DNA from: Gemmatimonadota bacterium
GTDB lineage: Bacteria > Gemmatimonadota > Gemmatimonadetes > Gemmatimonadales > Gemmatimonadaceae
Assembly: GCA_023249395.1 (NCBI GenBank)
Contig: JAHFCS010000011.1
Span: forward strand, 1-15,704
Direction of reading: 5' to 3'
DNA: 15,704 nucleotides
In this document: in pieces, positions 5,765 to 11,448 of the stretch
Layout: each line of letters begins with the position of its first letter
How positions within the stretch are numbered: position 1 is the stretch's first letter
Position numbers and translations under genes: made by a program
The notes under the pieces: model-generated
What the model saw: only the letters and a program-made list of their open reading frames with translations
Told to the model about the DNA's origin: nothing
Databases searched by the model: none

Positions 5765-6038
5765 CGTGCAGGAGCCACGTCACAAGGCCAATCACCGAAC
5801 ACCCCACAAGGGCTCCGGCCCACCACGGCATCGTCTCCTCCGCGCGCACCAGAGTCCAGAGAATCACGTTCACGGTGAAGAGCCCACCGACGCCCAGTAC
5901 TGCCACAATGACCCTACTCATTACGCGTTCGACCACCGAATAGGACGACGTTTCCTCGAGTGCCCGCCGCGCGGCCTCCTCCGTGGCATCGTCACTACCA
6001 AGCCCCTCCTGCCACGTTTCATCTGTCAATTCGTCCAT
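5742..6038 (-). CDS. small two-TM membrane protein, 98 aa (paralogue 1)
   Basis: A soluble acidic N-terminus (DELTDETWQEGLGSDDATEE) is followed by two hydrophobic helices, VIVAVLGVGGLFTVNVILWTL and AGALVGCSVIGLVTWLL, joined by VRAEETMPWW. The loop and second helix resemble the 64-aa protein at 5415-5609, implying duplication. ATG at 6038 has GGAGG 8 nt upstream. Cellular site is predicted as the cytoplasmic membrane. The family is not recognised. Confidence 0.78.
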   Translation of the reverse strand: MDELTDETWQEGLGSDDATEEAARRALEETSSYSVVERVMSRVIVAVLGVGGLFTVNVILWTLVRAEETMPWWAGALVGCSVIGLVTWLLHDDADWRI

Positions 6039-6091
6039 GCTGTCACCCTCCGCGAAAGGCTGGACCGTCGTCCAGCCCTCCGCGCAGAATT

Positions 6092-6412
6092 TCAGCTCGC
6101 CGGCGACGCCGCGACCATTTTCCCCTCGTACTCACACCACGCGGCGATGATCGCCTCGCGCAGCCAGTCGCTCGCCGCCGAGGCCACAATCGGCCGCAAA
6201 AGCGCGAAGGACCGACGCTCCCCGTTGATCGAGTACGTCCGCGCCGGCATCGTGACGTTCAGACCGCCCTTGCCCCCGCGCTGTTCCCAAATCGAGAACC
6301 CGATCAACTTGAGCCCGTCCAAGAGCCCGCCGCCGAAATGCAGTTCGACATCGGCGACCTTCCCCGGCGGATTGCCCCGATCATTTGGCGTGAACACAAA
6401 TCGCACGTCCAT
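6092..6412 (-). CDS. conserved phage protein, SpoVG-like pattern, 106 aa
   Basis: Starts MDVRFVFTPNDRGNPPGKVAD; GGAGG sits 8 nt before the ATG. The order of elements (VADVELHF, LLDGLKLIGFSIWE, GGLNVTMPARTYSINGE, SFALLRPIVASAASDWLREAIIAAW) follows that of SpoVG: central strands, a 'VTMPAR' strand and a closing helix with 'RPI'. SpoVG proteins are small nucleic-acid-binding regulators. The similarity is read by eye and is moderate. It is the first gene after promoter P2 with a leader of only about 15 nt. Confidence 0.7.
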   Translation of the reverse strand: MDVRFVFTPNDRGNPPGKVADVELHFGGGLLDGLKLIGFSIWEQRGGKGGLNVTMPARTYSINGERRSFALLRPIVASAASDWLREAIIAAWCEYEGKMVAASPAS

Positions 6413-6433
6413 GTGACTCCCTCCTGACAAGAG

Positions 6434-6462
6434 AGATTACCATAACTGCGCATTCTACGCAA
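6434..6462 (-). promoter_or_regulatory. sigma-70-like promoter P2
   Basis: Minus strand: -35 TTGCGT (6462-6457), 17-nt spacer containing ATGCGCAG, -10 TAATCT (6439-6434). The spacer is nearly identical to that of P3 at 8864-8892, including the palindrome TGCGCA and the upstream CGCGC. Expected start about 6427, 15 nt before the SpoVG-like gene. Confidence 0.72.
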
Positions 6463-6495
6463 GCGCGCACGACAACATCTACGACTTCTACTCTT

Positions 6496-6738
6496 CTACT
6501 TCTCGCCGAGAAACTGATCGATCGTCTGCACGCGCACCGTGCCGCGCGAAGCACGACGCCCACGTTCGAGACGCTGCCGCCGATCTGGCACCGCCTCGCC
6601 TGCCGCCACGAGCGCCGCTTCCAGGGCCCGCGTCATCCACGCCCGTTGCGACAGTCCACTGTTCTCTGCGGCCCGCGAAACCGCGGCCCGAAGCGTCACG
6701 CGAATCCCCACTGAACACCACTGCCGCGAGTCACTCAT
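6496..6738 (-). CDS. ribbon-helix-helix type regulator, 80 aa
   Basis: MSDSRQWCSVGIRVTLRAAVSRAAENSGLSQRAWMTRALEAALVAAGEAV reads as a strand (SVGIRVT), helix A (RAAVSRAAENSG) and helix B (SQRAWMTRALEAALVAA), the arrangement of RHH/Arc-type DNA-binding domains; the basic linker RRQRLERGRRAS and a C-terminal TIDQFLGEK follow. ATG 6738 is chosen because GGAGG lies 6 nt upstream; an in-frame GTG 6 nt earlier is less well placed. A perfect GC palindrome upstream, adjoining the -10 box, is a good candidate operator for autoregulation (inference). Confidence 0.75.
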   Translation of the reverse strand: MSDSRQWCSVGIRVTLRAAVSRAAENSGLSQRAWMTRALEAALVAAGEAVPDRRQRLERGRRASRGTVRVQTIDQFLGEK

Positions 6739-6755
6739 CGTCACCCTCCAAATAA

Positions 6756-6777
6756 AGTATAAACCCCCATAGGGGGT
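6756..6777 (-). promoter_or_regulatory. promoter -10 with palindromic operator
   Basis: Minus-strand -10 TATACT (6761-6756) immediately downstream of the palindrome ACCCCC-TAT-GGGGGT (6777-6763), which occupies the spacer where a repressor would block transcription. No good -35 is present (GGGAGT at 17 nt spacing), suggesting need for an activator or weak activity. It serves the RHH gene starting at 6738. Confidence 0.55.
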
Positions 6778-7064
6778 GACTCCCGCAGAAACGCGAAGTA
6801 GAAATAGAACTTCCGCGCCGCGTGCCTAAGTTACAGCCACCGAGGGGGCGAAAACGGAGGCTCATTCTGGCAGGGGGTCTAACATCTACGTTCCTATTCT
6901 CTCTTAAACGTAGATCGCGTAGAAATAGTCTCTCAAGGCCGAAGCGAAAGGAACCCTCAACGATTTTCCACTTACGGGCGGCCGAAGTTCTACTGGGTCA
7001 AACGTAGAGGTTGTTTTTGGAGGTTGGAGCCCACCCGTGTGAGTGGGCTCCGGAAGGGGGATGA
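6778..7064. other. non-coding structured interval
   Basis: Nearly 290 nt without a convincing gene. It holds the direct repeat GTAGAAATAG (6798-6807, 6919-6928), a 9-bp inverted repeat ATCTACGTT/AACGTAGAT (6884-6892, 6907-6915), a further AACGTAGA at about 7003-7010, and a strong hairpin at 7026-7051. The frame 6822-7007 on the plus strand is open but has no Shine-Dalgarno and implausible composition. Recurrent ACGTAGA/TCTACGT boxes suggest a protein-binding or replication/attachment region; nothing decides between these. Confidence 0.5.
7026..7051 (-). terminator. stable hairpin after the 7065 gene, no U-tract
   Basis: GGAGCCCAC and GTGGGCTCC form a perfect 9-bp stem with an 8-nt loop, 13 nt past the TGA at 7065. 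On the minus-strand transcript it is followed by AACCTCC rather than U residues, so termination would not follow the classical intrinsic mechanism. It may act as an RNA 3'-end stabiliser. Confidence 0.45.
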
Positions 7065-7334
7065 TCAGTCGCCGAGGGCGAAGTTGAGGCTCATGTCGAT
7101 CCCGGGCCTCACGGTGACGGTGACACGGAGGCTGAGGCGGGAGATGTAGGGACAGGCGTCGTGGACGGCGCAGTCGCACTGGTGGAGGCGGCGGGAGGCG
7201 GTCCAGGGGGTGGCGAGGAGGACGGCGACATGGGATCGGAGGGTTTGGTCTCGGTCCCACTGGGCGGCTGTCAGGTCGTGGTCGTTGGCATCGGCGACGG
7301 TGCAGCGGATGAAAGGTGGCAAGAAGGGCGGCAA
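7065..7334 (-). CDS. hypothetical protein with His/Cys residues, up to 89 aa
   Basis: The minus-strand frame uses almost only C- or G-ending codons, as the firm genes do, and reads like protein: TVADANDHDLTAAQWDRDQTL, then HQCDCAVHDACPYISRL and a beta-like end LSLRVTVTV...MSLNFALGD. No ATG start exists; TTG at 7334 or 7322 are the only upstream options and neither has a Shine-Dalgarno. The CDC...H..C group might bind metal. The 5' end overlaps the plus-strand gene at 7309-7440. Family not recognised; existence moderately likely. Confidence 0.45.
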   Translation of the reverse strand: MPPFLPPFIRCTVADANDHDLTAAQWDRDQTLRSHVAVLLATPWTASRRLHQCDCAVHDACPYISRLSLRVTVTVRPGIDMSLNFALGD

Positions 7335-7440
7335 GGCGCGATGGGCTGGCGTTTCCGCTGAAGAACGCTCTGAGGCCCTACGGAAGGCCGTACAAGCCCG
7401 CTGGACGCGGGCAAAGCGGTCTGGTGGGGGTCGAGGATAG
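7309..7440 (+). CDS. small basic GGKARW-type protein, 43 aa
   Basis: MKGGKKGGKARWAGVSAEERSEALRKAVQARW resembles a common short phage/bacterial protein type (GGKAR...LTPEERSEIARKAAxARW) consisting of a basic N-terminus and one amphipathic helix, likely nucleic-acid associated. The ATG at 7309 has no clear Shine-Dalgarno; longer in-frame starts at 7210 exist but the added residues look like antisense of the minus-strand gene. One of the few plus-strand genes. Function unknown. Confidence 0.55.
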   Translation: MKGGKKGGKARWAGVSAEERSEALRKAVQARWTRAKRSGGGRG

Positions 7441-7496
7441 CAGGCCGTTTACGTGAAGGTCATCGTCGTCAATGCCGATACGGTAGACTGGTCAGG

Positions 7497-7580
7497 TGCG
7501 GGCGGTGGGACTTGAACCCACAAATCCGGCTAGGATGGCGGTTTTAAAGACCGCTGTGTTTACCGTTCCACCACGCCCGC
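7497..7580 (-). tRNA. class II tRNA, anticodon UUA (ochre suppressor, Leu-like)
   Basis: Acceptor stem GCGGGCG/CGCCCGC (7 bp), D-arm GTG/CAC with GG in the loop, anticodon stem GCGGT/ACCGC with loop CTTTAAA, long variable arm ATCC/GGAT, and T-arm GTGGG-TTCAAGT-CCCAC. With U33 in place, positions 34-36 are U-U-A, which pairs with the stop codon UAA (and could wobble to UAG). The long variable arm, discriminator A and D-arm style resemble leucine tRNA. The 3' CCA is not encoded (ACCT follows). It lies 8 nt downstream of the DUF5343-like gene, likely on the same transcript. Confidence 0.92.
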
Positions 7581-7588
7581 ACAAAGAC

Positions 7589-8263
7589 TCAACGCTTCTG
7601 TTTCGTTCGCTCCATCAGATCACCAAAGGCCGTAAACCACTTCGTCTTGACCTCGTCGGGCCACGCGGGATCGAAGGCCGGGAACTTGTCGAGTAGCAGC
7701 TCCGTGAGCGGCTTCGCGGCGTCCGTCTTGGTCGGCTGTTCTTGAATATCCGTACCTTGCGCAGGGGTTCCGTTGATCCGCCGTCGCCGCGGTGTCGCTC
7801 GGCTCGCTCTGGTCGCCTTTTGGATGTGCGGCGAGAGCGGTAAACCGGCATCCTTCGCCAGCGCGACGAAGAACGTCACGCAACGACGGATGGTGTCGCC
7901 TCTCGGGCCAGCGTTTCCGAACGCTTCATCAAGCTGGCGCGGTGTGACCGTTTGCAGATGGAAGCCATCACGGAACAGGAACGCATAAGCACTCCTGGCG
8001 ACTTCTTGTAACCGCTTCTGACGGTCAGCGCCTTCGCTATTGGCAAGCTGACGAAGCCGGTCTGTCGGTATACCGTCGTCTGAAATCAGCTTTAGGTATC
8101 TCAAGGCCCCCATAAGCCAAGACTGATTCGCCCCGGACAGCGTCTTCATAACGCTCCGGTCAATTCTGGCCGGCATCCCAACTTTCAAGCCCTCGATAAA
8201 TGTCGCGAAGGTCTTATAGGACAGGTACGGCGGAAGCACTTTGTCGGTATCAGTTGTCGGCAT
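7589..8263 (-). CDS. DUF5343-like protein, 224 aa
   Basis: LPPYLSYKTFATFIEGLKVGMPARIDRSVMKTLSGANQSWLMGALRYLKLISDDGIPTDRLRQL is the hallmark start of DUF5343-type proteins, a helical family of unknown function seen in phages, plasmids and defence-rich regions. The central part (QLDEAFGNAGPRGDTIRRCVTFFVALAKDAGLPLSPHI) is also family-like; a basic, Pro-rich linker (ATRASRATPRRRRI) and a C-terminal helix LTELLLDKFPAFDPAWPDEVKTKWFTAFGDLMER follow. GGAGG lies 8 nt before ATG 8263. AT-leaning leader and weaker GC3 than its neighbours suggest more recent acquisition. Confidence 0.8.
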   Translation of the reverse strand: MPTTDTDKVLPPYLSYKTFATFIEGLKVGMPARIDRSVMKTLSGANQSWLMGALRYLKLISDDGIPTDRLRQLANSEGADRQKRLQEVARSAYAFLFRDGFHLQTVTPRQLDEAFGNAGPRGDTIRRCVTFFVALAKDAGLPLSPHIQKATRASRATPRRRRINGTPAQGTDIQEQPTKTDAAKPLTELLLDKFPAFDPAWPDEVKTKWFTAFGDLMERTKQKR

Positions 8264-8286
8264 TTAGTCTACCTCCAATACCTATA

Positions 8287-8316
8287 CCTATACCGTACTG
8301 CCGGTCCGTGCGTCAA
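8287..8316 (-). promoter_or_regulatory. promoter of the DUF5343-like gene
   Basis: Minus strand -35 TTGACG (8316-8311), 18-nt spacer, -10 TATAGG (8292-8287), followed by another TATAGG/TATTGG repeat before GGAGG. It points away from the plus-strand promoter at 8336-8364, making this a compact divergent control region. Confidence 0.6.
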
Positions 8317-8335
8317 TAACGAGTCCAGACTATTT

Positions 8336-8364
8336 TTGGCCCCATGCCTGGCCCTGCGTAAAAT
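8336..8364 (+). promoter_or_regulatory. promoter of the plus-strand 81-aa gene (leaderless)
   Basis: -35 TTGGCC (8336-8341), 17-nt spacer, -10 TAAAAT (8359-8364). The ATG begins 7 nt after the -10, at the expected transcription start, so the mRNA would have no 5' leader. No Shine-Dalgarno is present. Confidence 0.6.
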
Positions 8365-8370
8365 CGGCCG

Positions 8371-8616
8371 ATGCAACAAGGTGACAAGGTGCTCTTGCGG
8401 GCGTGGGGTGATCATGCGCTCGTGCGCCGCTTCGTTGAGGCTGGCGAACGTGTCGCCTATGTGACCGACGAGGAGGGGTTCAAAGCTATCAGCGCGAACG
8501 AGCCGAGCGACCGTGTGATCGGCTTTCCGTGGGAGGATGTCTTCGAGTTTCGCGCAGGGCTCGCCGACGGAGCGGCCATCGAGTGGTCGGCTGAGAAATC
8601 AGCAACACGCCATTAG
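8371..8616 (+). CDS. small conserved hypothetical protein, 81 aa
   Basis: MQQGDKVLLRAWGDHALVRRFVEAGERVAYVTDEEGFKAISANEPSDRVIGFPWEDVFEF follows a pattern I know from many small phage and bacterial proteins (G..V.LR..GD...RR.VE..G..V.V..E.E...A......IGFP..DV), beta-rich and probably a compact barrel. The last 20 residues are less ordered. It is isolated on the plus strand with its own promoter, so it is an independently expressed 'moron'-like gene. The end overlaps the convergent minus-strand gene by 4 nt. Function unknown. Confidence 0.75.
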   Translation: MQQGDKVLLRAWGDHALVRRFVEAGERVAYVTDEEGFKAISANEPSDRVIGFPWEDVFEFRAGLADGAAIEWSAEKSATRH

Positions 8617-8763
8617 CCCACTACCCAGCGGATGCGACAGGGGTCATCTTCATCTAGGTCATGGGCACCTGGACAGTCGAGGTCGTCAACGGTGAGGGGG
8701 ACGTAGAGGGGGAGCGGGGTGGAGAGCGATGGAGACGGGGACGAGTGCGATCTGGTCAGACAT
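8613..8763 (-). pseudogene. small gene with apparent single-base frameshift, about 50 aa
   Basis: An ATG at 8763 with AAGGAG 7 nt upstream opens MSDQIALVPVSIALHPAPPLRPPHR and stops. In a neighbouring frame, the same region yields PLPLYVPLTVDDLDCPGAHDLDEDDPCRIRWVVG, which looks like genuine protein. Joining the two at the C-rich tract near 8710-8725 gives a sensible ~50-aa protein. Either a one-base indel (mutation or assembly error in the C-runs) or programmed frameshifting explains it. It is the first gene after promoter P3 that has a good ribosome binding site. Confidence 0.6.
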
Positions 8764-8863
8764 GGGAGGACTCCTTCGGGTCGGCCGGGGCTACCGGTGC
8801 GGCCCGGACTGCCGTGCGGGGCTACCGCAGGGCTCAGGCGGCGGGATGTCGCCTGACACGAGC

Positions 8864-8892
8864 AGTGTAGCACGACTGCGCATTGTGCGCAA
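8864..8892 (-). promoter_or_regulatory. sigma-70-like promoter P3
   Basis: Minus strand: -35 TTGCGC (8892-8887), 17-nt spacer with ATGCGCAG, -10 TACACT (8869-8864). It lies just after the primase stop codon and drives the small gene at 8763. Upstream CGCGC and spacer match P2. Confidence 0.72.
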
Positions 8893-8905
8893 GCGCGTAA
8901 GTCGT

Positions 8906-10777
8906 CTACTCTGGTACGTAGTCTGGATCGTCGACGAGTGGCAGGTCGGCCGGGTACTGACTGGGTGTATCAGCGGGTGGGGGAGGCGCTTGCGCAATCC
9001 GATACGAGACGCGGTGACCGGCGCGCACACGCTCAACGAGCTTTTCGGCGACGAGTTGGCGGAAGGCGGTGTATTTGCGCTGCTGCGTACCAGTCACCGT
9101 GCGCAGCCACGAATTCTGGCTGAGGGGCTCGCCGGCTTCCGCCAACGCTTCCAACAGCCGCGTGCGGAAGACCGACACATCATGCACGGCTTTGCTTGGG
9201 CCGAGCCGGAGCGCGCCGGTCTTAGGGTGCATGTCGAGCACGCGCTCCTCAAGCGGCTCGGCGGGAATCCGGTGCTCGGTCGTCAGCGTCCTGACCGTTC
9301 GGTAGCGTTCGAGAATGATCGTGGTATCCGCGCCGCCACGGATGGCCATCGACCCGCCAATGGCGTCGCCGACATCCTCGTCCTCGGTCTCGCGCGTGCG
9401 CTTCGTGCTGTGATGGACCGTGGCGATGGCGGTCTCGAGCGCGTCCTTCGCGGTTTCCAGGGTGCTCATGCCTAAGCTCGCCTCGCTGTAGTCGTTCGTA
9501 CTCGCGAGCCGCAGGAACTTCTGCATCACATCGATCACGACCAAGACTGGCCGCGGGTCCATCTCCTGCACGATCTCGGTCAGCCACTCGATCCCAATCG
9601 CACCCGTCGCCGGGGTCATGCGACAGTAGGTCAGCGGCACCCCTGGCGGCAGCCCGAGGCGGCGGAACGCGGCCTTGGCATCGCGTTGCTGCCCTTCGGT
9701 TGCGATGTACAGGACCGGGCCATGCCGGACCGGAAAGCCGAGGAAATCCTGTCCGGTCACAAGAGCCGCGGCAAGGGCACGGCAAAACGTTGACTTGCCG
9801 GTCTTGGCTTTGGCTGAAATGAGGATGAGACTGCGGGCCGGAATCAGGTTGTCGACCAGCCAATCCACGGGTTCCTCCTCCGTCTCTAGGAGCGCGTCGT
9901 ACGAGTAGGCAGGCGGGCGAGCGATCTTGAGGCCGTTCGTGGCGCCTGCGGGCGCCTGAGCCGGCGTTGGGGCCGTTTCGGAAACGGCCGACGGACGGTA
10001 GGGCGCCGCTTGGTGGACCAGGCTCTTGAACGCGGCTTTGGTCCCCCCCTGCTGAATCCAGTCCGTGACATCCTGCTTCGGTCCGAGCCCGGGGAGTTCA
10101 ATGAGTTTCACACGCAGACCGATGCGCAGCAACTCCCGGGCGATCTCCTGCATGTAGGCGCGCCCCGGGTCGTCGTTGTCCGGCAAGAGGATCGCCGCCT
10201 TCGTCCCGAGCTCGGCCACCTGGTCGGTGTAGGCCCGGAGCCACTTCTTCGAACCGGCGCCGCCGGCAGCCGTCGTCGCCTCGTAGCCGAGATGGGCCAC
10301 GACGCTCTCGCAATCGCGTTCGCCTTCGACGATCACCACCGTCTTCGCGGCCTGGAGCTTCGGCAGGCGGTAGAGCACCCGCGGGACATCCTTGAGGTTC
10401 CAGAGGTAGCCCCCGGCACCGTCGGGCCGGCGCTGCTTGAAGCCCTTCGGGCTGTAGCGCACAACCTCGTAGAGCAGCGCGCCGAAACGGTCGAGGTAGG
10501 GGTAGACCGCCTCGATGACCGCAGCCGGCGCCTTCGGGGCCTTCGGCGGGAAGAGGTCCGCCATCGTGAGGCCCATCGCCGCGAGGATCGCCGGAACCGT
10601 GCAGCCGGCGTGGCACTTCAAGAGGATGGCGTCCTGCCGTCCGAGACTCACCGACAGGGATTCGTGCCGATCCTCATGGGCGGGGCACGGGACCAGCCAC
10701 CCGTCCCCGGCGCGGCGCGGATTCGTGAATCGGCCGAGGAACTCGTCGAGGGTCAGGGGGGCTCCGCGCGTGAGCAA
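8906..10777 (-). CDS. primase-helicase (CHC2, TOPRIM, RepA-like AAA ATPase)
   Basis: A 623-aa replication protein that would make RNA primers and unwind DNA. Zinc-binding CPAH at 31-34 and CHAGC at 55-59 form the CHC2-type finger; TOPRIM shows VVIVEGERD at 147-155 and LLPDNDDPG at 197-205 (metal-binding E151, D200, D202). A linker is followed by a RecA/RepA-type ATPase with Walker A SAKAKTGKST (321-330) and Walker B VLVVID (411-416). The C-terminus (LEALAEAGEPLSQNSWLRTV...KYTAFRQLVAEKLVER) is a winged-helix-like domain. The annotated start TTG has no Shine-Dalgarno; CTG at 10756, with GGAG just upstream, would give the expected 'TLDEFL' start. Confidence 0.9.
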   Translation of the reverse strand: MLTRGAPLTLDEFLGRFTNPRRAGDGWLVPCPAHEDRHESLSVSLGRQDAILLKCHAGCTVPAILAAMGLTMADLFPPKAPKAPAAVIEAVYPYLDRFGALLYEVVRYSPKGFKQRRPDGAGGYLWNLKDVPRVLYRLPKLQAAKTVVIVEGERDCESVVAHLGYEATTAAGGAGSKKWLRAYTDQVAELGTKAAILLPDNDDPGRAYMQEIARELLRIGLRVKLIELPGLGPKQDVTDWIQQGGTKAAFKSLVHQAAPYRPSAVSETAPTPAQAPAGATNGLKIARPPAYSYDALLETEEEPVDWLVDNLIPARSLILISAKAKTGKSTFCRALAAALVTGQDFLGFPVRHGPVLYIATEGQQRDAKAAFRRLGLPPGVPLTYCRMTPATGAIGIEWLTEIVQEMDPRPVLVVIDVMQKFLRLASTNDYSEASLGMSTLETAKDALETAIATVHHSTKRTRETEDEDVGDAIGGSMAIRGGADTTIILERYRTVRTLTTEHRIPAEPLEERVLDMHPKTGALRLGPSKAVHDVSVFRTRLLEALAEAGEPLSQNSWLRTVTGTQQRKYTAFRQLVAEKLVERVRAGHRVSYRIAQAPPPPADTPSQYPADLPLVDDPDYVPE

Positions 10778-10861
10778 TGGCGCCGGACGGGTGCAGAGGC
10801 GGAGGACCCCGCACCAGTCGGAGGAAAGGACCCGCCCGTCGGCGCGCCCGGCGACCGGCGG

Positions 10862-10891
10862 AGTCTAAGTCACTCCGCTCGTCGCCGTCAA
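10862..10891 (-). promoter_or_regulatory. promoter candidate of the primase gene
   Basis: Minus strand TTGACG (10891-10886), 18-nt spacer, TAGACT (10867-10862), about 80 nt before the primase start and directly after the large array V. It is a different type from P1-P3. Moderate match, no other support. Confidence 0.5.
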
Positions 10892-10917
10892 CATCTACAA
10901 CATCATGTGGGGGTTTG

Positions 10918-11448
10918 TGGGATATCTCGCTCGCTGGCTGTGGGGCTCTCCATCGCGATGGCTCGCTCTGATGTTTTGGTGCTCTCTGCGCGAGTGGCTG
11001 ACGCTCTCCAACCGTGGTGCGCTTGGTCTCCGTGGCTCGCTCCGGTTATGTGGCACGTTCACGCCCGTTGGCTCGCTCGCCGCCGATGGAACACTCGGGA
11101 CATGTGGCTGTCGCTCTTGGGGTTTGGGGGGTCCTCATCAGGGGATGGCTCGCTCTCGTGCGCTGGTGTGCTCGACGACAGTGGCTGACGCTCTCGGTCG
11201 ATGATGCTCTTGGCGATCGTGGCTCGCTCTCGCGCGATGGGGCTCTCATGCTCATTGGCTGCTCATGGCAGATGGTGCGCTCGCGAACTTCAACTTTTGG
11301 CTCGCTCTTTCCTGACGGCGCGCTCGACTAACATGGCTCGCTCACGCTCTTTGGTGCTCTCGACGATATTGGCTCGCTCGCGTGGCATGGTGCGGTCTTG
11401 CTCAACGGCTCGCTCTCGCCTTCTGGTGCGCTCAACGGCCATGGCTCA
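10918..11448 (+). repeat. array V of 18-nt core/octet repeats (about 28 cores)
   Basis: Alternating A and B cores with random octets fill the entire gap between the primase leader and the HhH-protein gene. Examples: TGGCTCGCTC + tgatgttt, TGGTGCTCTC + tgcgcgag, TGGCTCGCTC + gccgccga, TGGTGTGCTC + gacgacag. A recurrent A variant TGGCTGACGCTCTC appears twice. Unit length is 18 nt in most cases, with a few 17-26-nt units where cores have decayed. The terminal unit TGGCTCA includes TCA, the complement of the TGA stop of the upstream gene. Confidence 0.92.

Noticed and set aside
7026..7051. Classical rho-independent terminator
   Set aside because: The stem is strong but no U-tract follows on either strand, so it is listed only as a hairpin with weak terminator status.
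7496..7696. Plus-strand frame MRAVGLEPTNPARMAV
   Set aside because: It is the classical spurious translation of the complement of a tRNA.
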